Shown in pieces: positions 47,743 through 59,365 of a stretch of 64,000 bases of DNA. The stretch's first letter is position 1. Every line of letters starts with the position of its first letter. The notes beneath the pieces are model-generated. The model made no database searches, was not told where the DNA came from, and worked only from the letters and a program-made list of their open reading frames with translations. This DNA comes from Streptomyces sp. 2131.1 (lineage in GTDB: Bacteria; Actinomycetota; Actinomycetes; Streptomycetales; Streptomycetaceae): assembly GCF_900105515.1 (NCBI RefSeq), contig NZ_FNSY01000001.1, positions 1,984,001-2,048,000 on the forward strand. Direction: 5' to 3'. The position numbers were made by a program, and so were the translations under genes.

Positions 47743-49125
47743 GTGGCCATCTCGGTCTTCGACCTGTTCTCGATCGGCATCGGCCCGTCCAGCTCCCATA
47801 CGGTCGGCCCCATGCGCGCGGCCCGCATGTTCGCGCGCCGCCTGAAGAACGAGGGCCTGCTCGCCCACACCGCCTCCGTCAGGGCCGAGCTGTACGGTTC
47901 CCTCGGCGCCACCGGCCACGGCCACGGCACCCCCAAGGCGGTCCTGCTGGGCCTGGAGGGCGAGTCCCCCCGCACGGTAGACGTCGAGAGGGCCGACGAG
48001 CGGGTCGAGGAGATCCGCTCCACCGGCCGGATCAACCTCCTCGGGATGCACGAGATCCCCTTCGACGCGGACGAGCAGCTGGTCCTGCACCGCCGCAAGG
48101 CGCTCCCGTACCACGCCAACGGCATGACCGTCTTCGCGTACGACGCCGAGGGCGCCCCGCTCCTGGAGAAGACGTACTACTCGGTCGGCGGCGGCTTCGT
48201 CGTGGACGAGGACGCCGTGGGCCAGGACCGGATCGTGCTCGACGACACGGTCCTGAAGTACCCCTTCCGCACCGGCGACGAGCTGCTGCGCCTCGCCCGC
48301 GAGACCGGTCTGTCGATCTCCTCGCTGATGCTGGAGAACGAGCGCGCCTGGCGCACCGAGGACGAGATCCGCTCCGGTCTCCTCGACATCTGGCGCGCCA
48401 TGCAGGCGTGCGTCTCGCGCGGCATGTCCCGCGAGGGCATCCTGCCCGGCGGCCTCAAGGTCCACCGCCGCGCCGCCAAGACCGCCCGCCAGCTGCGCGC
48501 GGAGGGCGATCCGCAGGCGCACGCCATGGAGTGGATCACCCTCTACGCGATGGCGGTCAACGAGGAGAACGCGGCGGGCGGCCGCGTGGTCACCGCCCCC
48601 ACCAACGGCGCGGCCGGCATCATCCCGGCCGTCCTGCACTACTGGATGAACTTCGCCGCGGGCGGCTGCACGGAGGCCGAGAAGGAGGACGGCATCGTCC
48701 GCTTCCTGCTGGCCGCCGGCGCGATCGGCATGCTGTTCAAGGAGAACGCCTCCATCTCCGGCGCCGAGGTCGGCTGCCAGGGCGAGGTCGGCTCCGCCTG
48801 CTCCATGGCCGCCGGCGCCCTCGCCGAGGTCCTGGGCGGCAGCGCCGAGCAGGTGGAGAACGCCGCCGAGATCGGCATGGAGCACAACCTGGGCCTGACC
48901 TGCGACCCGGTCGGCGGCCTCGTCCAGATCCCGTGCATCGAGCGCAACGGCATGGCCGCGGTCAAGGCCGTCACCGCGGCGAAGATGGCGCTGCGCGGCG
49001 ACGGCAGCCACAAGGTCTCCCTCGACAAGGTCATCAAGACCATGAAGGAGACCGGCGCGGACATGTCCGTCAAGTACAAGGAGACGGCGCGCGGCGGGCT
49101 CGCGGTGAACATCATCGAGTGCTGA
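47743..49125 (+). CDS. sdaA: L-serine ammonia-lyase (single-chain, Fe-S type)
   Basis: A 460-aa enzyme deaminating serine to pyruvate. The N-terminal beta-like domain begins [23 protein letters not shown]. The alpha domain holds the Cys ligands of the 4Fe-4S cluster in [14 protein letters not shown] and [17 protein letters not shown] start with TAGGAG seven bases upstream. It completes a glycine-to-serine-to-pyruvate route behind the riboswitch; it may also have its own promoter, given the hairpin before it. Confidence 0.96.
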   Translation: MAISVFDLFSIGIGPSSSHTVGPMRAARMFARRLKNEGLLAHTASVRAELYGSLGATGHGHGTPKAVLLGLEGESPRTVDVERADERVEEIRSTGRINLLGMHEIPFDADEQLVLHRRKALPYHANGMTVFAYDAEGAPLLEKTYYSVGGGFVVDEDAVGQDRIVLDDTVLKYPFRTGDELLRLARETGLSISSLMLENERAWRTEDEIRSGLLDIWRAMQACVSRGMSREGILPGGLKVHRRAAKTARQLRAEGDPQAHAMEWITLYAMAVNEENAAGGRVVTAPTNGAAGIIPAVLHYWMNFAAGGCTEAEKEDGIVRFLLAAGAIGMLFKENASISGAEVGCQGEVGSACSMAAGALAEVLGGSAEQVENAAEIGMEHNLGLTCDPVGGLVQIPCIERNGMAAVKAVTAAKMALRGDGSHKVSLDKVIKTMKETGADMSVKYKETARGGLAVNIIEC

Positions 49126-49132
49126 CCGGTTG

Positions 49133-49178
49133 GGCCCTGACCAGCGCGTCCGCTTCTCGCAGCGCTGTCGGGGCCTTT
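49133..49178. terminator. Imperfect hairpin after sdaA
   Basis: GGCCCTGACCAGCGC pairs imperfectly with GCGCTGTCGGGGCC (49133-49147 with 49162-49175), followed by TTT on the plus strand. It separates sdaA from the convergent toxin cassette. Confidence 0.5.
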
Positions 49179-49182
49179 CCGC

Positions 49183-49323
49183 TCACCCGACGGTTTCCTT
49201 GAGCTCGTCGGCGGACGCGTCCCGGCCGGGTCCGAAGCGCAGCAGGCCAACAGCCGCTTCCCGGAGCAGTCGCGGGTCATCAGGACGCTGCCGACCGGGG
49301 ACCGCACCTTCGCGTCCTGCCAT
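49183..49323 (-). CDS. Small ORF (46 aa) downstream of the predicted immunity gene
   Basis: Reads MAGREGAVPGRQRPDDPRLL..., ending GRDASADELKETVG. AAGGAG lies four bases before the ATG, a near-ideal ribosome site, and the start is only nine nt after the preceding stop. That spacing argues it is translated with the cassette. No family recognised; it could be a real small protein or the remnant of a larger immunity gene. Confidence 0.5.
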   Translation of the reverse strand: MAGREGAVPGRQRPDDPRLLREAAVGLLRFGPGRDASADELKETVG

Positions 49324-49331
49324 GCGGCTCC

Positions 49332-49682
49332 TTATTGGAACAACAGACGGTCGCTCACCGAAATTCGAGGCGTCACCTGAATCTCCAGGGTGCCCGCGCA
49401 CTCGCCCGTGTGGAAGTCGACGGAAATGCCCTTGGCCGAATTCCCCGAGGTGAAGGAGAGACGCGTCGCGCCTTCACGGAAGACGTCCAGCATCGCGACA
49501 CCCTGATCGTTCACCCAGCGGATCCTCACCGATCTCCCCGCCGCGTCGTAGGAGAAGACGACCGACTGCCCCGCGTCATCGTGCAGGGTGAGAACCCGCG
49601 CGCCGCTCTCGTCCACGTCCGGCCATTCGCCGGTGGCCTCGTAGACCTCTTCGTCGTCTGGAGTCAAGAACTCTCGGTACAT
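49332..49682 (-). CDS. Predicted immunity protein of the RHS toxin
   Basis: A 116-aa acidic protein (MYREFLTPDDEEVYEATGEW...) with alternating hydrophobic residues suggesting a beta-rich fold. No signal peptide or membrane segment; no family recognised. The immunity role is inferred from position: it starts eight bases after the RHS stop, same strand, as cognate immunity genes do. A TTG at 49700, overlapping the RHS gene, would add six residues; the ATG has GGAAAGTGAAGAAG upstream. Confidence 0.65.
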   Translation of the reverse strand: MYREFLTPDDEEVYEATGEWPDVDESGARVLTLHDDAGQSVVFSYDAAGRSVRIRWVNDQGVAMLDVFREGATRLSFTSGNSAKGISVDFHTGECAGTLEIQVTPRISVSDRLLFQ

Positions 49683-49689
49683 GTCTTCT

Positions 49690-52600
49690 TCACTTTCCAA
49701 CGTACTTCGGCCAGTGACTCAGCTCGCCGTGAATGCTCACATTCGGTCCGCTGCCACGGAAGATGACGGTGGACAGCCTCTGTCCGCCGTCCGGCAGGAT
49801 CTCCCAGGTGCTCTCGACACCAAGGGCTCCGTGGGGACCGTATAGGACGGATTCGGTCACACCGAACTCTCCGCTGCCGCCGGGCCACTCCTTGCTGAAC
49901 GTGCGCCCGAACGGCTGCTGGGCGGCATCGCTCAGGTGACCTGTGACGTACTCCCGCATCGCCGGAGTGTCCGGTATTCCGATCCGGTTCAGTTGCAGTT
50001 CGTTCTGGAGCGCCCTCGGCGAGTTGTGCGTGTTCGGCTTGATGTCCTTGTTGAACAGGTAATCGAGCTTTCGGGGGTCGACCTCCGCCTTTCCCGGGCT
50101 CCCCTCCCCCTTATACGGAGAAAGGCCGAGCGGGTCCGTCCAGGTGTGCGGATTATGGACGTAGACGGACGGGTTGGGCGCGGGATCGAGACCGAGCGGA
50201 TCCGGAGTGAGGTAGCGGCCGGTTTCGGGGTCGTAGTGGCGGAAGACGTTGTAGTGGAGGCCGGATTCCGGGTCGTAGTACTGGCCGGGGAAGCGGAGGG
50301 GGGTGTACGTGGTGCTGGTGCGTGACCAGGCGGTGGTGCCCCAGAGGGTGGCGCGGGCGCGCCAGGCGGTGCGGCCGGTCTCGTCGATGAGTTCGGTGGG
50401 GGTGCCGACGAGGTCGGTGGCGATGGCGAAGAAGCGGCGGTCGATCTCCGTCTGGCGGTCGTCGGCCGTGAGGATGCGTTCGGTCTGGGACAGCGGGGCC
50501 GGGCCGCGATGGTCCCAGCTGAGGGCGACCGTGTTCGGGGCGTCGGGCTGGTGGGTGGTCTGCTCGCAGAGGGTGAGCCCGTCCCAGGTGAACCGGGTCT
50601 CCTCGGCCACGTCCCCGCCGGCGGTCAGGCGTTGCTTGGCGATGCGGCGGCCGAGCGGGTCGTAGCGGTAGCGCCAGCGGGTGCCGTCGGGGGTGGTGAC
50701 GGAGGTGAGGCGGTTCTCCGTGTCCCAGGTGTAGTGCCAGGCGTCCGGCTTGCGGGAGAGCCGGGTCTTGCGGCGCACAGTGACCCGGCCCAGCGCGTCG
50801 TACTCGAAACGGACGTCTCCGGCGCGGGTGAGGGTGGTGCCGGTGTAGGCGCGGGAGCCGGTGGCCTCGGTGCCGGGGTGGGCGGAGGGCCAGGTGGCGG
50901 AGGTCTGGTTGCCGGCGTCGTCGTAGGCGTAGCGCTCGGTCCAGTTCTGGGCGTGGACGGCGGTGACGCGGCCCGCCGCGTCGAGGTCGAAGGTGCGGGT
51001 GCCGGACTTCCGGTCGGCGACGGATATGAGGTGGCCGTCGGCGCGGTAGGTGTAGGCGCGGCTGTTGACGGCCCGGGTCCCGGCGTCGATGTGCTGGGCG
51101 GTGAGGCGTCCGGCCTCGTCCCAGGCGGAGGTCATGGTCAGCGCGTCGTCGTAGGCGCGGGTGAGTTCGCGCCCGGCGTCGTCGTGGGTGAAGCCGATGC
51201 GGTGGCCGCCGCTGGTGAGGCTGTGGGCGCGGCCGTCGGGACCGTACGTATAGGAGGTCACGTGGCCAGTGGGCGTGACGCGCCTGGTACGGCGGCCCAG
51301 CGCGTCGTACGCGTAGGAGACTGGACGGCCGTCCACCAGTTCCGTCTTGGTCCTGCCCGAGCGGTCGTACTGGTAGCGGATCTCGCTCTCCGGGCCCACG
51401 GCTTCGAGCAGGCGCCCCGCCCGGTCGTAGGCGTACGCCGTCACCCGGCCGTCGACGTCCTTGCGGAGGATCTGGCCGAGCGCGTCGCGTTCGAAAGTGA
51501 TCGTTCCGCCGAGGGCGTCGGTGCGGGCGGTGAGCCTGCCCGCCGCGTCCGTCTCGTATGTGAGGGTGCGGCCGTCGAAGTCGGTCTCGGACGTGATGGT
51601 GCCTGCCGCGTCGTACGCGTAACTCCAGCCCATCCCCTGCGGGTTGGTGACGCGGGTGAGGCGGAGCGCGCGGTCGTGCTCGAACTCGTAGCGGGCTCCG
51701 TCCGGTCCGGTGCGGGCGGCGAGGAGGTCGAAGTGGGTGTACTCGAAGCGGGAGACGCCGCCCGACGCGTCGGTGTGCGTGAGCGCGTTGCCCTCGCCGT
51801 CGTACGTCCACGACTCGGTGGCCCCGTCGGGGGCGGTGCGCCGGGCGAGGTTGCCGTCGGGGTGCCACTCCAGGCGGGTGACACCGCCGGCCGGGTCGGT
51901 GATGCGGACGGGGCGGCCGAGGGCGTCCCGCTCGGTGCGGGTGACGGCGCCACCGGGGCCGGTGACCCGCACGGTCAGGCCGGCGGCGTCGCACTCGACG
52001 TGGGTGGTGGCGCCGAGGGCGTCGGTGACCGAGGTGAGGCGGCCGGCGGTGTCGTAGGTGCAGCGGGTGGTGGCCCCGGCGGGGTCGGTGACCGCGGTGC
52101 GGTTGCCGCGTTCGTCGAACTCCTGGAGCACGCGGTTGCCGTCCGGGCCGATGACCTCCACGGGCAGGCCGGACGGGTCGCGCACGGTGCGCAGTTCGCC
52201 GCCGTCGGGGGCGGTGGTGGCGACGAGCCGGTCGTCCTCGTCGTACGCGAAGGCGGTGCGGAGGCCCAGCGGGTCGGTGCGGGAGTGCAGGTTGCCGTGC
52301 GGGTCGTGGGTGAACCGGGTGGTGTGTCCGAGCGGGTCGGTGACGGCGAGGCAGAGGCAGCCGGGGCCGAAGAGGTGACGGGTGGTGTGGCCGTCGGCGG
52401 TGGTGAGCGTGGTGGTGTGGTGGCCGGTCTCGGGGTCCGGGTCGGTGTAGGCGAGGGTGATCTGTACGTGCCCGGCCTCGCCGCCCTCCGCGACGACCCG
52501 GTCCTGGTCGTCGTAGACGTAGTCGTAGCGGCTGTCGTTGGAGTCGATCCAGGCGATGACGCGGCGGCGGTCGTCGTAGACGAAGGTGGTCGTGGCGCCG

Positions 52601-54453
52601 GACGGCTTGGTGACGGTGGTGAGGTCGCCGTCCTCGTAGCCGTAGCTCATCAGGAGCAGGTCCGCGCCGTCCTCGCCCGCGCCGGTCAGGGACAGTGCGG
52701 TGATCCGGCCGTCGGCGGTGGTCAGGCCGAGCCGCCGGCCCGCGGAGTGGACCAGGGCCAGCGGCAGGCCGTCCTCGTCGCGTTCGACGGTGATCCGGTG
52801 GCCGTTGCGGTCGGTGAGGTCGGCGAGCCAGGCCACGCCGTCGCCGCCGGCCTCCGCGCCGCGCGGGCCGTCGAAGTCGAGGACCAGGCCGCTGTCGGGG
52901 TCGGTGACCGTGTAGTCGCCGTTCGCGTCGCGGGCGAGCAGCGTGCGGGCCCGCCCCGACTCGGGCCGGACGGGCGCGCCGGGCACCGGGTGCGGGTAGC
53001 GGATCAGGAGGCCCTCGGCGGTGACGTGGACGACGCCGATGGAGTCGACCTGCAGGCGCTCGTCGACGGTGGAGGTCCAGGAGAGCCCCATGAAGCGGCC
53101 GGAGGTCAGGCCGGACTCGGTGCGGCGGGTGAACAGCAACGGCAGGATGCCGGGTATCGCGACGTCGGTCTGCGGCAGGAACATCCGGCCCGAGGCGAGG
53201 TCCACCGGGTCGGTGCCATCGGTGACGCGTCGGCCGTCGGGACGGGTGTGGGTGCCCTCCGGGGCGTCGTCCGCCAGCCGCCGCAGCCGGGCGATGTCGG
53301 AGACCTCCTCCGCGACACGGGCGCCCTTCACCGCGGCGCCGCCGCCTCCCGTGGCGACGGTCAGCACGAGGTCGGGGATCAGCCGGCCGACGCCCTCGGC
53401 CGGGTCCTTCATGAAGTCCTTGACCATCTGGGTGCCGGTGCCGACCGGGTCGTTCGCGGCGACCACCAGCCCGGCGGCCAGGCTGTTGAGCGAGGTCAGG
53501 TACTCGGCCGGGTGCGTCAGGTTGTACGGGTCCATCGGGTTGATGCCGCGCACGAAGTTGACGATGCCCGCCGATGCCTTGATGATCCCGCCGTCCAGGT
53601 GCATGCCCATGACCTGGGACTCCTCGAACCCGTCCCGTACCTGCTCGGCGTACGAGGGCTTCTTCGGCGCCATGTCGCGGGCGGCCTGCACCGCCGTGCG
53701 GGCGGTCTCCGCCGCGGTGTTGCGCTGTTTGCGGGCCTCGGCGAGGAGGTCCTGCGCTTCCTGCATCAGCTTCTTGCCGGGGTCGGTGAACGTGGACGCG
53801 GGCTTCGGCGGCAGCGAGGACGGGTCGCGCTTGTCGGACGGCTGGGCGTTGTAGCGGTCGACGGCGCTGTTGTAATCGTCCACCTTCTTGCGGTGGGCGT
53901 CCGCGGCGTCCTCGGAGGCCTTCACGCCCTCCTTCCACTTGTCGATCGCGGTCTGCGCCTGGCCCTGCGCCCAGGTGACGGTGTCCGCGAACGAGTCGAG
54001 CGCCCCCAGCGCCTTGGTGGCGGCGTCGGCTGCCGCGTACCACTTCGGCGGCTGCGTGCTCACGGCGGTGCGCAGGGCGTCGGCGGTCTTGCCCTTCAGT
54101 TCACCGGAGTTCAGCCCCTTGAGCCCGTCCCCGGTGCCGTCGAAGGCCGACTGGAACGCGCGGAGCTTCGCCACCGTGGCGTCGATCTTGCTGGGGCTGC
54201 CGTAGATCAGCTTGGTCTTGTCCTCGGTCTGCCCGAGGTCCATCTCGTCGACCTCGGCGCCCAGCCGGTTGGCGACCGAACGGGACTGCTCACGCACCCA
54301 GTCCGCGCCGGACTCCCAGCCGACGTCGTCCAGCCGGTCGGCGGTCCAGTTCCCCACGTCCTCGACGCGGTCACCGGCCCACTCGAGACCGTCCTCGACC
54401 GCGTCCTCGACCGAGTCCGGCGTGAGGTCGCTGATGATGTCGCCGATACCCAC
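49690..54453 (-). CDS. RHS-repeat polymorphic toxin, probable type VII-like secretion substrate
   Basis: A 1587-aa protein. N terminus: ~260 residues, helical and rich in Ala/Lys, without a signal peptide, resembling ESX/T7SS substrate regions. DUF6531-like opening at about 410 (DPVDLASGRMFLPQTDVAIPG). Then ~25 YD/RHS repeats (YDxxGRLT, DPLGHTTRFTHDPHGN). RHS core end is LRFPGQYYDPESGLHYNVFRHYDPETGRYLTPDPLGL. The last ~143 residues, after PLGLSPYKGEG, are unlike the repeats and visibly less GC-biased, as expected of a swapped toxin tip; its activity is not recognised. GTG start two bases after the WXG-like gene. Confidence 0.9.
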   Translation of the reverse strand: MGIGDIISDLTPDSVEDAVEDGLEWAGDRVEDVGNWTADRLDDVGWESGADWVREQSRSVANRLGAEVDEMDLGQTEDKTKLIYGSPSKIDATVAKLRAFQSAFDGTGDGLKGLNSGELKGKTADALRTAVSTQPPKWYAAADAATKALGALDSFADTVTWAQGQAQTAIDKWKEGVKASEDAADAHRKKVDDYNSAVDRYNAQPSDKRDPSSLPPKPASTFTDPGKKLMQEAQDLLAEARKQRNTAAETARTAVQAARDMAPKKPSYAEQVRDGFEESQVMGMHLDGGIIKASAGIVNFVRGINPMDPYNLTHPAEYLTSLNSLAAGLVVAANDPVGTGTQMVKDFMKDPAEGVGRLIPDLVLTVATGGGGAAVKGARVAEEVSDIARLRRLADDAPEGTHTRPDGRRVTDGTDPVDLASGRMFLPQTDVAIPGILPLLFTRRTESGLTSGRFMGLSWTSTVDERLQVDSIGVVHVTAEGLLIRYPHPVPGAPVRPESGRARTLLARDANGDYTVTDPDSGLVLDFDGPRGAEAGGDGVAWLADLTDRNGHRITVERDEDGLPLALVHSAGRRLGLTTADGRITALSLTGAGEDGADLLLMSYGYEDGDLTTVTKPSGATTTFVYDDRRRVIAWIDSNDSRYDYVYDDQDRVVAEGGEAGHVQITLAYTDPDPETGHHTTTLTTADGHTTRHLFGPGCLCLAVTDPLGHTTRFTHDPHGNLHSRTDPLGLRTAFAYDEDDRLVATTAPDGGELRTVRDPSGLPVEVIGPDGNRVLQEFDERGNRTAVTDPAGATTRCTYDTAGRLTSVTDALGATTHVECDAAGLTVRVTGPGGAVTRTERDALGRPVRITDPAGGVTRLEWHPDGNLARRTAPDGATESWTYDGEGNALTHTDASGGVSRFEYTHFDLLAARTGPDGARYEFEHDRALRLTRVTNPQGMGWSYAYDAAGTITSETDFDGRTLTYETDAAGRLTARTDALGGTITFERDALGQILRKDVDGRVTAYAYDRAGRLLEAVGPESEIRYQYDRSGRTKTELVDGRPVSYAYDALGRRTRRVTPTGHVTSYTYGPDGRAHSLTSGGHRIGFTHDDAGRELTRAYDDALTMTSAWDEAGRLTAQHIDAGTRAVNSRAYTYRADGHLISVADRKSGTRTFDLDAAGRVTAVHAQNWTERYAYDDAGNQTSATWPSAHPGTEATGSRAYTGTTLTRAGDVRFEYDALGRVTVRRKTRLSRKPDAWHYTWDTENRLTSVTTPDGTRWRYRYDPLGRRIAKQRLTAGGDVAEETRFTWDGLTLCEQTTHQPDAPNTVALSWDHRGPAPLSQTERILTADDRQTEIDRRFFAIATDLVGTPTELIDETGRTAWRARATLWGTTAWSRTSTTYTPLRFPGQYYDPESGLHYNVFRHYDPETGRYLTPDPLGLDPAPNPSVYVHNPHTWTDPLGLSPYKGEGSPGKAEVDPRKLDYLFNKDIKPNTHNSPRALQNELQLNRIGIPDTPAMREYVTGHLSDAAQQPFGRTFSKEWPGGSGEFGVTESVLYGPHGALGVESTWEILPDGGQRLSTVIFRGSGPNVSIHGELSHWPKYVGK

Positions 54454-54455
54454 GG

Positions 54456-55112
54456 TCAGTTGCCCCCCGGCTCACTCTGCTGCTGTGCCTGCCGCGCGCG
54501 TTCCTCCGGCGACGGGCCGAGCGTCTCGTCCAGCATGCCGTCGAACTGCTCGTCGGAGATCCCGAGCGCGCTGTTGAACATGTCGGACTGGCGGCCCCCG
54601 TACCCCTCGGTGAGGACCGTGCGGCCGGTGTCCTTCCAGGTCTGCTCCATGTCCTGGCCGGCCTTTTCGAACGACTCGGGGCTGTAGTCCGGATTCAGGT
54701 AGTCCGGCGTGAAGATGTCGCCCCAGTCCTGTTGCGCGATCTCCTCCTCGGTCGCGTGCGGGTTCCCGCCGAACACGGCGTTGGCGCCCACCTTGAGCGT
54801 GCCCGCGAGGTACTGGTCGTTCTGCCACTGCGTACCCGCCGCCAGACCCAGCTGGTTCGCGATCCCGCTGGCGTCCCGCACCAGGGCGCGCACACCCCAC
54901 TCCCAGCGCTCGCAGAAGTCCTCGAAGTCGACCGAGAGGCCGTGGTGCCCGGTCTCCATCCCGGTCATCGCCAGCTCCGAGAACCCCTTGCCCATGACCG
55001 ATCCGGTGGCACCGCCGAGGTCCCCCAGCTCGTCGATCGTCGTGTTCAGGCCCTTGGTGAACTTGGCGACCGACGTCTTGTCCAGATGCAGATCCGCGCC
55101 GTCGCCGCTCAT
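54456..55112 (-). CDS. WXG100/ESX-like partner protein of the RHS toxin
   Basis: A 218-aa alpha-helical protein with no signal peptide. MSGDGADLHLDKTSVAKFTKGLNTTIDELGDLGG leads to a helix containing FCERWEWGVRALV, a W-x-G-type turn like WXG100 proteins. A C-terminal Glu/Gln-rich tail follows. Placed directly before the RHS gene (two bases) and overlapping the SseB-like gene by ATGA, it is probably a secretion partner or chaperone. Inferred from layout and helix pattern. Confidence 0.7.
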   Translation of the reverse strand: MSGDGADLHLDKTSVAKFTKGLNTTIDELGDLGGATGSVMGKGFSELAMTGMETGHHGLSVDFEDFCERWEWGVRALVRDASGIANQLGLAAGTQWQNDQYLAGTLKVGANAVFGGNPHATEEEIAQQDWGDIFTPDYLNPDYSPESFEKAGQDMEQTWKDTGRTVLTEGYGGRQSDMFNSALGISDEQFDGMLDETLGPSPEERARQAQQQSEPGGN

Positions 55113-55522
55113 GCCCGCGCCTCCCGCGCCTCACCGGCGTCGACGGCGGCCGATTCCGGGACGATCCCGGTGACCGGGGGGAAGAACATCGCCCCGTCCT
55201 CCGTCGCGACGTCCACCGCGAGACCGGCGGGCTCACCCAGGGCGGGCACGATCTCGTCCACGATCCGCGCGCCCAGCAGCGTCGCGTACTCCAACGGCTG
55301 GTCACCCGGGACGTGGTGCCGGACGAACCGGGCCAGTGCCACCTCGTCCGTGAAGCCGTGGATCCACCGCACCCCGCCCATCCGCGCGGACCACAGCCGG
55401 CCCCCGGCCATCGGGACCAGGAGGACCGCACGCCGCATCTCGCCGACCAGCGCCCGCGGGTCCCCGCCCCCGCTCCTCCGCTCGGCTATGCGCTCGGCCA
55501 GCGCTGCCCCTGATCGCTCCAC
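55109..55522 (-). CDS. SseB-like domain protein, first gene of the toxin cassette
   Basis: A 137-aa protein with a single SseB-N-like domain: RAVLLVPMAGGRLWSARMGGVRWIHGFTDEVALARFVRH, then LGARIVDEIVPALGEPAGLAVDVATEDGAMFFPPV. GTG start with GGGAGGGACC upstream. Its stop overlaps the WXG-like gene (ATGA, 55109-55112), so it is translationally coupled. Similar short SseB-like genes are, to my knowledge, common next to WXG/RHS genes in Streptomyces. Role unknown. Confidence 0.65.
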   Translation of the reverse strand: MERSGAALAERIAERRSGGGDPRALVGEMRRAVLLVPMAGGRLWSARMGGVRWIHGFTDEVALARFVRHHVPGDQPLEYATLLGARIVDEIVPALGEPAGLAVDVATEDGAMFFPPVTGIVPESAAVDAGEAREARA

Positions 55523-55784
55523 GGTCCCTCCCCCGTCGGCGGCAACTCACGACACCGTAGACGAGGACGCTCGTCGGGACGTCCGCGGTTCTCGCCGGGC
55601 CCTGGCCACCTCCGCGGAAATCCGGTAAGGGCCGCCTCCCCCCATTCGATAGGATGCAGGCGGCCTGCAACAACGGCACCGGCGCGCTCAGCGTCCGACC
55701 GGTGCGCGTCGGCAGGAATCCGACCTCGACTCCATTGCCGGGCCGCGTCCGGCCCATCGCAGTAGAAATTGGGAGCATCCGACG

Positions 55785-59133
<3,349 letters not shown>

Positions 59134-59365
59134 CGGGAGCCGGCGGGGGCGGCGCGGCCGGCGGCCGGGACCGGGCGCGGCCCCACTCCAGCGATTTCCG
59201 GACGTTTCTCGCGTCGGCCGCCCCGCCGGTCCCACGGGGCGGCCGACGGCCGGAACCGGCGGTTGCCGGAAGCGGTCCACGGCCGCGTGCCTCCGTCTGG
59301 CCGCCCCTCCCGGTCCGTGGTCTGCTGGAGGACACGCCCGACGCACGCGGAAGGGCCGGAACGTC

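Noticed and set aside
50150..53100. Periodic DNA repeats resembling an array
   Set aside because: Periodicity comes from coding YD repeats with variable spacing; there are no constant direct repeats and spacers as in CRISPR.
50509..54687. A 1392-codon plus-strand frame opposite the RHS gene
   Set aside because: Repetitive Val/Gly/Asp composition mirrors the RHS repeats on the other strand. The RHS frame has recognisable domains; this one has none.
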